Assembly (NCBI GenBank): GCA_009914615.1
Contig: WNDX01000015.1
Span: forward strand, 1 to 43,779
From: Herbaspirillum frisingense
GTDB taxonomy: Bacteria > Pseudomonadota > Gammaproteobacteria > Burkholderiales > Burkholderiaceae_D
Length of the DNA: 43,779 bases
Direction: 5' to 3'
A program made the translations under genes and the position numbers. Under the pieces are notes generated by a model. It saw nothing but the letters and a program-made list of their open reading frames with translations. It made no database searches and was not told where the DNA came from. Positions 9,018 through 17,520 of the stretch are shown in pieces (positions within the stretch are counted from its first letter, which is position 1; each line of letters opens with the position of its first letter).

Positions 9018-10000
9018 GCATCGAGAAGGGCAATCAGCAAAACCAGCCAGCGGGCGAGGACGTCTTCCACGTCGTATTCTGCGTCGACGACCGCTATTTC
9101 CGCTGCATGGGGGCGACCATCGCGTCCATTATCGACAATAACCGCGGTCGCCGTTTTGCCTTCCATGTGCTGGCGACCAAGGTCAACGACGACAACCGTC
9201 GCCGCTTCGAGAGCCTGGGCAAGCTGCCCGGCATCAGCACCCATTTGCACGTGCTCGACGCAGCGCTGTTTTCGCGCTTCGAGCAGTACACCAAGTCGTC
9301 CTACTATTCCTCGGCTATCTTTGCACGGCTGGTCATCCCCGACATCCTGAAGGGTTTCACCGATCGGGTGCTCTATCTGGATGCAGACATCCTGTGCGTG
9401 GGCAACGTCGATGAGCTGGCGCAACTGGATCTGAGCGGTGACATCGCCGCCGTGGTGCCGGATGCCGAAGCGACCACGCGGCGCCGGGTGGAAGCGCTCA
9501 AGCTGAAGCATCCGCGCTATTTCAATTCGGGCATGTTGTACATCAACATCCCGAACTGGATCGCAGCCGGCATCACGCAGCAAACGGTCGATGCCATTCT
9601 CAAGGACGGCGCGGCCTTCCGCTTCCCCGACCAGGATGCGCTCAACGTGGTGCTGGACGGGCGCGCCCGCTTCGTCGGCATCCGCTGGAATTACCTTTAC
9701 GGGCTGGTGGGCGATCTGGAAAACAATCGTCCGGCGTTGGCGATTCCCGAAGGCGAGGCGACCTTCATCCATTTCGCCGGTTCCGTGAAGCCCTGGGGCG
9801 TCTGGAGCGGCCACGACGCCGTGCGCCTGTTCCAGAAGTACCACGCGCTGTCGGCGTGGAGCGATCAGCCGCTCGACCTGGAGCCCCAGAACTACAAGGA
9901 ATTGCGCATGCATTCCCGTTTCCAGTGGGCGCGCGGCCGGCATCTGGACAGCTTGCGCTGGTACTGGCGCTATCTGATGGTGCGCCGCGCCCGCAAGTAA
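9014..10000 (+). CDS. Glycosyltransferase family 8 protein (LPS glycosyltransferase-like)
   Basis: 328 aa from the ATG that overlaps the previous stop (ATGA). GT8 enzymes are retaining, metal-dependent galactosyl/glucosyltransferases, including the LPS core enzymes WaaI/WaaO/WaaJ. Visible features are the N-terminal nucleotide-binding strand FHVVFCVDDRYFRCMGATIAS, the metal-binding DxD in LYLDADILC (Asp123, Asp125), NSGMLYINI, FPDQDALN and the C-terminal HFAGSVKPW block holding the conserved His. The open frame extends further upstream, but that part overlaps copy B and lacks GT8 character. It lies between two GT9 genes. Acceptor and sugar are unknown. Confidence 0.88.
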   Translation: MSIEKGNQQNQPAGEDVFHVVFCVDDRYFRCMGATIASIIDNNRGRRFAFHVLATKVNDDNRRRFESLGKLPGISTHLHVLDAALFSRFEQYTKSSYYSSAIFARLVIPDILKGFTDRVLYLDADILCVGNVDELAQLDLSGDIAAVVPDAEATTRRRVEALKLKHPRYFNSGMLYINIPNWIAAGITQQTVDAILKDGAAFRFPDQDALNVVLDGRARFVGIRWNYLYGLVGDLENNRPALAIPEGEATFIHFAGSVKPWGVWSGHDAVRLFQKYHALSAWSDQPLDLEPQNYKELRMHSRFQWARGRHLDSLRWYWRYLMVRRARK

Positions 10001-10069
10001 CTGGCGGCCGGATTCCGCCAGCGATTCCACCCCGCCGCGCGCAACGACGTGCGGCCAGAAAGCATAGAC

Positions 10070-11170
10070 ATGGCCGATCAACTGGTTCCTGCTGAGTTGC
10101 TCCGCAAAGCGGACAAGATTCTCTTCGTCGCCCACCTGGCGCTGGGCGACTTTACCTACATGCAGAATTGCTTCCGCGCCTTCGCGCGGGCGTTCCCGCA
10201 TATCCGCATGCATCTGTGGGTCGATGAAGTACGCCGTACGCCCGATGCCGCCCAGTGGGAACATCTGAGCAAGTATGCCCTGTACGACTGGGTCCGGGCA
10301 TGCGGAATGTTCGACAAGATCTACGACAAGACCTATAGCCCGCAGTTGTACCGGCAGTCGATCGAAGAAGCCAGGGGCGAGCACTATCCCATCGTGGTGT
10401 CGTTCGCCGTGCTGCGCCGGCATTTGTACGCAGAACTGGCGCGCAAGCTCAGCCCGGACAGTTTCGTGGTCGGCCAGAAAAAACGGGTACGCCTGCTGGA
10501 CATCCGCAAGCATCTGGCCTACCGCAAGCTCGATGCTTTCATCCCGGCCTACGCATCGGCGGGACAGGACAAGCATATCAGCGCGATTTATGCGGGCTGG
10601 TTCGAGAGCCTGTTCGGTTTCCACATTCCCGGGCAGGATCGCTTTCCCTATGTCGATATGCCGCAGCAATGGCTGGATCGCGCGCGCGCCGACCTGCAGC
10701 GCCAGGGTATCCCCGGCGACGCGCCGCTGGTCTTTCTCAATGCTTTCTCCAAGTCCGAAGAGCGCAGCTGGCCATTGCAGCGCATGGTCGAGCTTGCCGG
10801 ACGCATGCGTCTCATGGAGCAGTGGAAGGATGCGCACTTCATCTTGAACGTGATGCCTGAGAAACTGGCGCTGGCCCGGGCGGAGATCGCAGCCGACAGC
10901 AGCGGGCGGTTGCATCTTTTCAGCGCCGAAGAGAACTTCTTCCAACTGCCGGCGGTCTTGAGTTTGTGTCGCCTGATTATTTCGGTCGAAACGGCGGTCA
11001 TGCACCTGGCCAATGCCGTCCATGTGCCCGTTATCGCCTTGATGCGACAGACCAGCCCGGAGTGGACGCCCATCGACACCGCATCCAGCACCGTCCTGAA
11101 TGTAAAGTCCCGTAAGGGCTGGCTGACCGAGATCTCGGTCGAGGACGTTGCCGCCATCGTCACGAGGTAA
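10070..11170 (+). CDS. Glycosyltransferase family 9 protein, copy C
   Basis: 366 aa from ATG 10070. A GTG 21 bp upstream would add seven non-conserved residues (MRPESID), so the ATG is preferred; AGAAAG lies 9 nt before it. By eye it is closer to copy A than to copy B: ADKILFVAHLALGDFTYMQ is identical, and both carry NAFSK..ERSWP. The donor-side block is VETAVMHLANAVHVPV, then SPEWTPID. It follows the GT8 gene after a 69-bp gap and is the last glycosyltransferase before a lower-GC stretch and the ligase-like gene. Likely an LPS core/O-unit sugar transferase; specificity unknown. Confidence 0.84.
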   Translation: MADQLVPAELLRKADKILFVAHLALGDFTYMQNCFRAFARAFPHIRMHLWVDEVRRTPDAAQWEHLSKYALYDWVRACGMFDKIYDKTYSPQLYRQSIEEARGEHYPIVVSFAVLRRHLYAELARKLSPDSFVVGQKKRVRLLDIRKHLAYRKLDAFIPAYASAGQDKHISAIYAGWFESLFGFHIPGQDRFPYVDMPQQWLDRARADLQRQGIPGDAPLVFLNAFSKSEERSWPLQRMVELAGRMRLMEQWKDAHFILNVMPEKLALARAEIAADSSGRLHLFSAEENFFQLPAVLSLCRLIISVETAVMHLANAVHVPVIALMRQTSPEWTPIDTASSTVLNVKSRKGWLTEISVEDVAAIVTR

Positions 11171-11488
11171 GTCGTACCCCGGGGCTAGTTTGAGGGGACG
11201 CGATTGTCAAGCAAAACATTTGACTTTCGAAGCGAGTTCCCAACAGCGGCGAAGAATGGTGCAAATAGCAATGCCCGTTGGTAAGCGAGCCGTTATACTT
11301 TGCGGCGCACAACGATTACGGGAAAGTGCGACCACTATAAAAACGCGGGATCTTGACCGATGCCGCAACAAATGGCAACGAAGGCATGCATATGTTTGGG
11401 GGGCACGCTTTTACGATGCGCAAGGGAAGAAAATGAATTTTGGGGAAGCTAATAGAGCCATTTTCCCTGGCAGGATCATCTTCGGTTC
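11171..11488. other. Gene-free stretch between GT9 copy C and the ligase-like gene
   Basis: About 318 bp that is visibly more AT-rich than the flanking glycosyltransferases. It has a TATACT at 11294-11299 that could serve as a -10, but no -35 at the right distance. The open frame across it shows no family signature and overlaps the next gene. I see no RNA gene or strong hairpin. It probably carries the promoter of the ligase-like gene. Confidence 0.5.
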
Positions 11489-12820
11489 ATGCAACAAAGC
11501 TTTGTTGAGCGCGATGCGACAGGGGGCCGGGCGGTGAATCAAGAGTCTCTGGTGTCGGTACCGATGCAATGGGCGATGTTTGTTGTTGTCGCCATCTTCG
11601 TTGTGCTTGGCATATCGGTCGACAAGATCGCGGGCATCAGTTATCACTTGATGTTGTTGCTCGGCCTGATCGCAGTTTTTCTGCGAGGGCGCCGTTCCAT
11701 CAATTCACTCCTGCATTCGTGCCGGACATTGTGGCCGCTTTACCTGTCGGCCTCGGGGTTCACGATTTGCTTGATCCTGAGCCAATTTCTGATAGGCAAT
11801 GGTTCGCCGAAAGATTTCAATTTCGCACTGCGTTTCCAGGGTTTCTTCCTGTTGTTCTGGTTTTTTTGCCATTTTCCTCCGCGCTTCTTCCGCTGGCTGG
11901 GATGGGGCTTTACGTTTGGCGCCTTGATAGGCGCCGCCAACACATTCTGGATGACCAAGGGCGGCGTTTTGCGCGATCATCCGAATTTCATGCCGCTCAT
12001 CGCCTATACCGAGCTGTCTGCGATCCTGGGCGCGCTGGCGGTTTTCTCAATCAAGTGGGATGAGAGCCTGCCGTCGCGCATACGCAAGCACGCCATCGCC
12101 TTGAAACTGCTGGCGGGTCTTTCCGGCTTGTATTCGATTTACCTGTATCAATCCCGTGGGGCCTGGCTGGCCATTCCTGTCTTTGTCATCGCAGCTTGCG
12201 TGCTGTTCATTCCCGGCACCCATGTTGTTCGAAAGATCGGCGCCGCCTTGCTCGTCATGATCGCCATCGGCATCGTGTATGGATCAACCGATTCGGTAAA
12301 GCAGCGTTTGCATGCCGTGCAGACTGATGTCGTGGCATTTGAAAACAAGTCTGATGTCAACACTTCGCTGGGAGCGCGTTTTCAGTTATGGAAGGGCTCC
12401 TTGCGCCTGTATCGGGAAAACATGCTGATAGGAGTTGGCATCAATGGCTATTCTCGGGCGCTGTCGCGGTTGGCGGATCAGGGGGTGATCAGCCGGGACA
12501 GTGCGCATTATCCGCATTCGCACAACGAGGTCTTGTTTACCGCCGTCCTGTTCGGAACCTGTGGTATCGCGGCATTGCTGGCCTTGTATTTCGGGCCGGT
12601 CGTCTACTTCATCCGCTACGCCCGGGCGCAGCCATTGCCGGCCAAGGTCGCAGCCGTGATGGGCGTGACCTTGTGCCTGGCCTTTGTATCGGACGGTTTG
12701 GTGGACGTGATGTTCATCTGGCGCGAATGCGGCCTGTTTTACACGGTACTGCTGGCTGTGCTGATGGCGGCGCTGTTCCGGTTCCGCCAGCCCGCACCCG
12801 ATTTCATCGCCCGGGCTTGA
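11489..12820 (+). CDS. O-antigen ligase / Wzy-type polymerase family membrane protein
   Basis: 443 aa, strongly hydrophobic with about 10-12 predicted membrane segments. A large periplasmic loop after the middle contains GARFQLWKGSLRLYRENMLIGVGINGYSRALSR and the histidine-rich HYPHSHNEVL motif. This G(I/V)G...H(S/N)H(N)...L pattern is typical of the Wzy_C/WaaL family. WaaL joins undecaprenyl-linked O-antigen to lipid A-core in the periplasm, and Wzy polymerases share the fold, so ligase versus polymerase is open. Its place after msbA and four glycosyltransferases favours ligase. The start is uncertain: GTG 11534 has a better-spaced G-rich ribosome site than ATG 11489. Its GC content looks lower than its neighbours. 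It overlaps the next gene's 3' end by 17 bp, convergently. Confidence 0.82.
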   Translation: MQQSFVERDATGGRAVNQESLVSVPMQWAMFVVVAIFVVLGISVDKIAGISYHLMLLLGLIAVFLRGRRSINSLLHSCRTLWPLYLSASGFTICLILSQFLIGNGSPKDFNFALRFQGFFLLFWFFCHFPPRFFRWLGWGFTFGALIGAANTFWMTKGGVLRDHPNFMPLIAYTELSAILGALAVFSIKWDESLPSRIRKHAIALKLLAGLSGLYSIYLYQSRGAWLAIPVFVIAACVLFIPGTHVVRKIGAALLVMIAIGIVYGSTDSVKQRLHAVQTDVVAFENKSDVNTSLGARFQLWKGSLRLYRENMLIGVGINGYSRALSRLADQGVISRDSAHYPHSHNEVLFTAVLFGTCGIAALLALYFGPVVYFIRYARAQPLPAKVAAVMGVTLCLAFVSDGLVDVMFIWRECGLFYTVLLAVLMAALFRFRQPAPDFIARA

Positions 12821-13802
12821 GTTGCGGCAGCAGGGCGCGCAGCACGTCGGCCGGATAGAAGCGCTGGTATTTGCGCTGCTTGATCCAGAAGCCTGACCAT
12901 GTCGTCGCGCGCGCGCAGACCAGCGTGATGTGCGCCAGCTTGCGCTTTTTCGGCAGGCTGTTCCAAGGCAGCGGCAACGCCTGTGCTTCCTGCAACTGCC
13001 GATAGTTCGCCTGGTCTTCCGTCATGTCCGGATATACCGCGACTTGCGGCTTGTCCGGACACAACTGCGCAAACAAATGGCTGGGCCCGGTATCACCGCC
13101 AATGAATGCGTCCGCCGCGAGCATCTTCGCCATCATGTCCTGATAACCACCGACGAATTTTCCCTGTTCGGGATTGAGCAAGCTCACTTCGCATCCCTCT
13201 TTCTCCAGCGCGCGCGCCACCGCCAGGGCATCCGCGCGGCGCCAGTTGCGCTTGTGGTTATAGGCAGCATCGTCCAGGACATGCATCAGCACCATGGGGC
13301 GTCCCGCCGTCTTGCCCTCTTCCAGACGCCGCGCGGCCGACAGAATCGACTCCGGCACGTGCTCGAAGAATCCATCGGCAGGATTGCGCGCGAATTCGTT
13401 GGTGGCGTTCAGCCACAATACGGTCTGGTCCCATTGCGGCAGTTGGAGGCGGTCAATGTCTTCTTCGGTCACCGTGGTGAAGGTGTCGGGGAAGTACAGC
13501 GCCATCGGGAAAGGCTCGGGAATCAGTAAGTGCCGATCCAGTGCCCCGAAGCGCTCGCCCGTCTTCAGCCGGCGGTGCTGTGCATACCATGCCGACGCCA
13601 TGCGGTCGCCTAGACGCAGCTGGCTGAAATCGATGTAAGCCGCGAGAGAACCTCTCGTTGGGGATTGACTGCCGTCCACGAAATTCGAATGCTGGTGCGG
13701 CGCTTGCGCGCTCTTGTTTGAGTGGCCGATGCCGGCCGGCGGAGGGTGTCTCGCCAGCGTTCTTGCATCAGGAGGAATGATGTCGTATTGATTTTGCATC
13801 AT
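12804..13802 (-). CDS. GT9/heptosyltransferase-like protein, divergent
   Basis: 332 aa. The only strong family hint is in the C-terminal half: FIGGDTGPSHLFAQL, like the donor-binding D-(S/T)-G-P-x-H-x-A block of GT9 heptosyltransferases, followed by a strand with PQVAVYPDM. Upstream, PMVLMHVLDDAAYNHKRNW could be a linker and Rossmann start. The first ~50 residues (rich in Pro, Gln, His, Ser) look disordered, so the true start may lie further in; two adjacent ATGs begin the frame. It is convergent with the ligase-like gene. Probably another LPS sugar transferase or an inactive relative. Confidence 0.6.
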   Translation of the reverse strand: MMQNQYDIIPPDARTLARHPPPAGIGHSNKSAQAPHQHSNFVDGSQSPTRGSLAAYIDFSQLRLGDRMASAWYAQHRRLKTGERFGALDRHLLIPEPFPMALYFPDTFTTVTEEDIDRLQLPQWDQTVLWLNATNEFARNPADGFFEHVPESILSAARRLEEGKTAGRPMVLMHVLDDAAYNHKRNWRRADALAVARALEKEGCEVSLLNPEQGKFVGGYQDMMAKMLAADAFIGGDTGPSHLFAQLCPDKPQVAVYPDMTEDQANYRQLQEAQALPLPWNSLPKKRKLAHITLVCARATTWSGFWIKQRKYQRFYPADVLRALLPQLKPGR

Positions 13803-14163
13803 ATCAACACCGCCCGGTTACGTATAGAGGCCGGCCATCAGCGGCAAAAAGGCCGCCAAGAGCGAGCCTATGCGCGACGTACTGACCAATTCAACATGGC
13901 GACCAAGCGGGATGTTCAGGTTCATCAGACGAGTACCGACACAAAGTGAAAAGGCTTTTTGCGGAGGAGCGAGAGGGGATGGGGGAATGTTTGTCGAGTT
14001 GCTCGTCGTCTGGTTGATGGGAAAACGGCAAATGCAGAGATGGGCAGCCGTCGATTGCCGGTAACAAGCTCATGTATCGCCTGATCAATCCATGCTTTTG
14101 TAGAAATGCCCTGACTATCTCATGAGATAGTCAGGGCATTGCGCTGGCATTGTCGCGAATGAA
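13803..14163. other. Gene-free stretch between the GT9-like gene and rng
   Basis: 361 bp holding the 5' region of the minus-strand GT9-like gene and, near its right end, a long perfect palindrome. Short open frames here have no recognisable protein features. No tRNA-like structure was seen. Confidence 0.5.
14105..14140 (-). terminator. 36-bp perfect palindrome, probable terminator of the rng operon
   Basis: An 18-bp half-site (starting AATGCCCTGACTATC) is followed directly by its exact reverse complement. It lies 24 bp past the rng stop. As RNA it would fold into a long hairpin with a ~4-6 nt loop around TCATGA. On the minus strand it is followed by ATTTCTAC, a weak U-tract; on the plus strand there is none. 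The position favours a terminator for the long minus-strand operon. A cruciform or protein site is the alternative. Confidence 0.65.
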
Positions 14164-15627
14164 TTACATCAGGATGATGTCGTACTGCTCCTGCTGATAA
14201 TCACTCTGCACCTGCAGCGAAATCGGCTTGCCGATGAAGTCTCCCAGCATCGCCAGGTGCTGCGACTCTTCTTCCAGGAACATGTCCACCACCACCTGCG
14301 AGGCCAGGATGCGGAATTCGCGCGGGTTGAATTGCTTGGCTTCGCGCATCACTTCGCGCAGGATTTCATAGCATACCGTGCGCGGGGTCTTGACCTGGCC
14401 GCGGCCCTTGCAGGCGGGGCAGGTTTCGCAGAGGATGTGGGCCAGCGATTCGCGGGTGCGCTTGCGGGTCATTTCTACCAGACCCAGCGTCGAGAAGCCG
14501 GAGACCGAGATCTTGGTGCGGTCGCGCTGCAGCGCCTTGCCCAGCTCGGCCAGGACGGCCGTGCGGTGCTCGGCGCTTTCCATGTCGATGAAATCGAGGA
14601 TGATGATGCCGCCCAGGTTGCGCAGGCGCAGCTGGCGCGCGATGGCGTGCGCCGCTTCGAGGTTGGTCTTGAAGATGGTGTCGTCGAAATTGCGGCCGTT
14701 GACGAAGCTGCCGGTGTTGACGTCGATGGTGGTCATCGCTTCGGTCTGGTCAACGATCAGGTAGCCGCCGGACTTCAGATCCACGCGCCGTCCCAGCGCG
14801 CGTTCGATTTCTTCTTCCACGCCGTACAACTCGAACAGCGGACGCTCGCCGCGGTAGTGCGTGAGCTTGGTCAGCACCGAGGGCGTATAGACGGCGCCGA
14901 ATTCCTGCAGCATGTGGAAGTTCTCGCGCGAATCGACCTGGATGGTCGAGGTGTCGTCGCCGACGAAGTCGCGCAGCACGCGCTGGGCCAACGACAGGTC
15001 CTGGTGCAGCAGGGTAGGGGCGGGATTGGTCTTGCTCTGCTGGACGATGGTGGACCAGGTCTTGCGCAGGTACTCGACGTCCATTTGCAGGTCCGAGTCC
15101 GAGGCGTCTTCGGCCATGGTGCGGATGATGAAGCCGCCTTTTTCTTCCGGCGGCAGCAGGGCTTGCACCTTGCTGCGCAGCAGTTCGCGTTCGGCTTCGT
15201 TTTCGATGCGTTGCGAGATGCCGATGTGCTTGTCCTGCGGCAGATACACCAGCATGCGGCCGGCAATCGAAATCTGCGTGGACAGGCGCGCGCCCTTGGT
15301 GCCGATCGGATCCTTGATGACTTGCACGGTCAGCGTCTGGCCGTCGTGCAACAGTTTCTCGATGGGAATGGCGGGCGCGTTCTGGCCGTCATGCGGACGG
15401 GCTTCCCAGATGTCGGCCACGTGCAGGAAGGCGGCGCGTTCCAGGCCGATGTCGATGAAGGCAGATTGCATGCCGGGCAGCACGCGCACCACTTTGCCCA
15501 GGTAGATATTGCCCGCCAGGCCGCGCGACAGGGTGCGCTCGATGTGCAGTTCCTGCACGGCGCCTTGCAGGATCAGCGCCACGCGCGTCTCCTGCGGCGT
15601 GATATTGATGAGGATGTCTTCGCTCAT
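14164..15627 (-). CDS. rng: Ribonuclease G
   Basis: 487 aa from MSEDILINIT, which matches the RNase G N-terminus; longer open frame upstream lies inside maf. RNase G is an endonuclease of the RNase E/G family that matures the 16S rRNA 5' end and cuts mRNAs with 5' monophosphates. Seen: S1 domain from ~36 to 120, with LPGMQSAFIDIGLERAAFLHV; DNase-I-like catalytic Asp302 (TIDVNTG) and Asp345 (ILDFIDM); the zinc-link CPACKGRG; and the small C-terminal domain. It lacks the long disordered C-terminal scaffold of RNase E, which fixes the assignment as G. Its ATG overlaps the maf stop by 4 bp (ATGA). Confidence 0.95.
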   Translation of the reverse strand: MSEDILINITPQETRVALILQGAVQELHIERTLSRGLAGNIYLGKVVRVLPGMQSAFIDIGLERAAFLHVADIWEARPHDGQNAPAIPIEKLLHDGQTLTVQVIKDPIGTKGARLSTQISIAGRMLVYLPQDKHIGISQRIENEAERELLRSKVQALLPPEEKGGFIIRTMAEDASDSDLQMDVEYLRKTWSTIVQQSKTNPAPTLLHQDLSLAQRVLRDFVGDDTSTIQVDSRENFHMLQEFGAVYTPSVLTKLTHYRGERPLFELYGVEEEIERALGRRVDLKSGGYLIVDQTEAMTTIDVNTGSFVNGRNFDDTIFKTNLEAAHAIARQLRLRNLGGIIILDFIDMESAEHRTAVLAELGKALQRDRTKISVSGFSTLGLVEMTRKRTRESLAHILCETCPACKGRGQVKTPRTVCYEILREVMREAKQFNPREFRILASQVVVDMFLEEESQHLAMLGDFIGKPISLQVQSDYQQEQYDIILM

Positions 15628-16238
15628 AGGATCCGAACGCCCGCTTTTTGTAATAGTTGAGCCGTCTCGAACAGCGGCAGTCCCATGATACCGGAATGGC
15701 TGCCGACGATATTGCTGATGAACATGGAGGCCAGGCCCTGGATGCCGTAGGCGCCGGCCTTGTCGTAGGGCTCGATGGTGTTGCAATAGGCCTCGATGGC
15801 CTCGTCGGTGAGCGCGGCGAAGCTGACGTCGGACTGCTGGGTGATCTGCCAGATCTCGGTTTCCACGCCCAGCGTCAGGCCCACGGCGACGCTGGTCAGC
15901 ACCTGGTGCGTGCGGCCGGACAGGCGCGTGATCATCTGCACCGCTTCTTCATGGTTGGCGGGTTTGCCAAGGATGAGATGGTCGATCACCACCGTGGTGT
16001 CGGCAGAGAGCAACGGGCGATGCGGGAGCTGACGCAGGATCATGGTCTGCTGCGCGCTCTCCAGCTTGTCGCGGGTGACGCGGGCGACATAGTCCAGCGG
16101 GCCTTCGTTGGGCAGCACGCTCTCATCGACTTCCTTCCCCGACAACAGCAGTTCGAAATCGATGCCGATCTGGCGCAGCAGCTCGCGGCGACGCGGGCTC
16201 TTCGAGGCCAGGTAGATTTTTTGATCCGCTTGTTTCAT
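15624..16238 (-). CDS. maf: Maf-family nucleotide pyrophosphatase (dTTP/UTP type)
   Basis: 204 aa. Maf proteins hydrolyse non-canonical or excess NTPs to NMP and PPi. Motifs in order: YLASKSPRRRELL near the start (phosphate loop), DESV, ADTTVVID with the catalytic Asp of the family, GKPANHEEA, YDKAGAYGIQG and a late GLP. The YDKAGAYGIQG form fits the YhdE-like dTTP/UTP group. It lies between rlmH and rng in a minus-strand run; the 4-bp overlap with rng suggests coupled translation. Maf and rng are neighbours in many proteobacteria. Confidence 0.93.
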   Translation of the reverse strand: MKQADQKIYLASKSPRRRELLRQIGIDFELLLSGKEVDESVLPNEGPLDYVARVTRDKLESAQQTMILRQLPHRPLLSADTTVVIDHLILGKPANHEEAVQMITRLSGRTHQVLTSVAVGLTLGVETEIWQITQQSDVSFAALTDEAIEAYCNTIEPYDKAGAYGIQGLASMFISNIVGSHSGIMGLPLFETAQLLQKAGVRIL

Positions 16239-16288
16239 TCAGCCATACGTGTCAGGGGCCGATGCCTGGGCACCGGCGGTTGGCGACA

Positions 16289-16759
16289 TCAGGCGCGGTG
16301 ATACGGATGGTTCTGCGTAATCGACCACGCCCGGTACAGTTGTTCCGCCAGCATCACCCGCACCATGCCGTGCGGCAGGGTCATGCTGGAAATGCGTATC
16401 AGCGTGTCGGCGCCGGCCTTGAAGCCGGGATCGAGCCCGTCGGCGCCGCCGATGACGAAGGCGACGTCACGTCCGTCCTGCTGCCACTGCACCAGGTTCT
16501 GGGACAGTTGTACCGAGGTCCAGTCGCGGCCGCGCTCATCGAGGGCGATCACGCGCGCCCCCTTGGGAAGCGCCGCCTCGATCTTTTCCCGCTCCTGCGC
16601 CATCACGGTGTCGGCCGTGCGGCTGCCGGAGCGTTCAACGGGTTTGATTTCCTTGAGCAGAATCCGGCATTCAGGCGGCATGCGCTTGGCATATTCCTGA
16701 AAGCCGGTTTCGATCCAGGCCGGCATCTTGTGGCCGACCGCCGCGATGATCAGTTGCAT
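16289..16759 (-). CDS. rlmH: 23S rRNA (pseudouridine(1915)-N3)-methyltransferase RlmH
   Basis: 156 aa from [13 protein letters not shown], the usual RlmH length (~155). A SPOUT-fold methyltransferase that methylates pseudouridine 1915 in helix 69 of 23S rRNA, using SAM on assembled 70S ribosomes. Seen: [11 protein letters not shown] in the central strand, the glycine-rich cofactor loop FVIGGADG, the segment [23 protein letters not shown] and the C-terminal HPYHRA tail, all characteristic. It starts 11 bp after rsfS ends, the widespread rsfS-rlmH pairing. Longer open frame upstream overlaps rsfS and is not coding. Confidence 0.97.
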   Translation of the reverse strand: MQLIIAAVGHKMPAWIETGFQEYAKRMPPECRILLKEIKPVERSGSRTADTVMAQEREKIEAALPKGARVIALDERGRDWTSVQLSQNLVQWQQDGRDVAFVIGGADGLDPGFKAGADTLIRISSMTLPHGMVRVMLAEQLYRAWSITQNHPYHRA

Positions 16760-16770
16760 CGCGGGAAGCG

Positions 16771-17520
16771 TTACGCCTTGGTGCGCTTGGCGGCGGGCTT
16801 CTTGGCGGTCGTGCTCTTGGCGGCAGCCACGCGCACGGTCTTGCCGGTCGGGGTCTTGGGCGCGGCGGTCTTGCTGCCGGCCTTGGCCGTGGTGCTGCGC
16901 GCGGTCGTGGCGCGGGTGGTGGTGGTCTTGGGCGCCGTGGCCTTGGTGCCGGTGGTGCGGGTGGTGCGGGTGGCGCCTGCCGCTGCGCGCGGTGCGGCGC
17001 CGGTGGCCGAGGTGGCACGCGGTTTGCGGGCCGGCTTCTTCGGCTCGTCGTCGTCGTCCAGCGCCTGGCTGGCTTCGACCGCTTCGGCCTGGGCCTTGGT
17101 GCGGCGCATCTTCGGCGCCGGGGCATCGCCGGCTTCCGCGGCGACACGCTTGGCGGCGGCCGAAGTGCCGGTGCGCTTGGCCGCGCCCAGCTTGACTTCC
17201 TTGTCGCCCCAGATTTCTTCCAGGCGGTAGTAGGCACGGATGGCCGGCTGCATGATGTGAACGATCATGTCGCCCAGATCCACCAGCACCCATTCACCGG
17301 TGTCTTCGCCTTCGATGCTGACCACGTTGCCGCCCTTGGCCTTGACCTTGTCGCGCACCGAGGCGGCCAGCGCCTTGGTCTGGCGGTTCGAGGTACCGGA
17401 GGCGATCGCCACGCGGTCGAACAGGCTGGTCAGGTGGGTGGTGTCGAAGATGCGGATTTCTTGCGCTTTAACGTCTTCCAGCGCATCCACGACCAAAGTT
17501 TGCAGTTTTTTGATGTCCAT
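16771..17520 (-). CDS. rsfS: Ribosome silencing factor RsfS with a long Lys/Ala/Thr-rich C-terminal tail
   Basis: 249 aa from [10 protein letters not shown]. RsfS binds uL14 on the 50S subunit and blocks joining to 30S in starved cells. Residues 1-~110 are the normal domain, with [22 protein letters not shown], the [14 protein letters not shown] segment, HIMQP and EEIWGDKEV. The remaining ~140 residues are low-complexity: an acidic DDDDE patch (155-159) between basic stretches, then repeated Ala/Thr/Lys/Arg with AAK, TTR and KPA-like motifs. The tail resembles histone-H1-like or PhaF-like tails and is about as long as the core. Standard RsfS is 105-130 aa. The start overlaps the nadD stop by 1 bp (TAATG). 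Confidence 0.92.
   Translation of the reverse strand: MDIKKLQTLVVDALEDVKAQEIRIFDTTHLTSLFDRVAIASGTSNRQTKALAASVRDKVKAKGGNVVSIEGEDTGEWVLVDLGDMIVHIMQPAIRAYYRLEEIWGDKEVKLGAAKRTGTSAAAKRVAAEAGDAPAPKMRRTKAQAEAVEASQALDDDDEPKKPARKPRATSATGAAPRAAAGATRTTRTTGTKATAPKTTTTRATTARSTTAKAGSKTAAPKTPTGKTVRVAAAKSTTAKKPAAKRTKA

Noticed and set aside
11148-11537. 129-codon frame before the ligase-like gene
   Set aside because: Overlaps GT9 copy C and the ligase-like gene, no ribosome site, no family features.
15628-15786. N-terminal extension of RNase G
   Set aside because: It lies wholly within maf in another frame and the family start is MSEDILINIT.
16900-17100. RsfS tail as a possible separate gene or frameshift into another frame
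   Set aside because: The frame is continuous with the RsfS core and ends normally; no alternative start with a ribosome site was seen.
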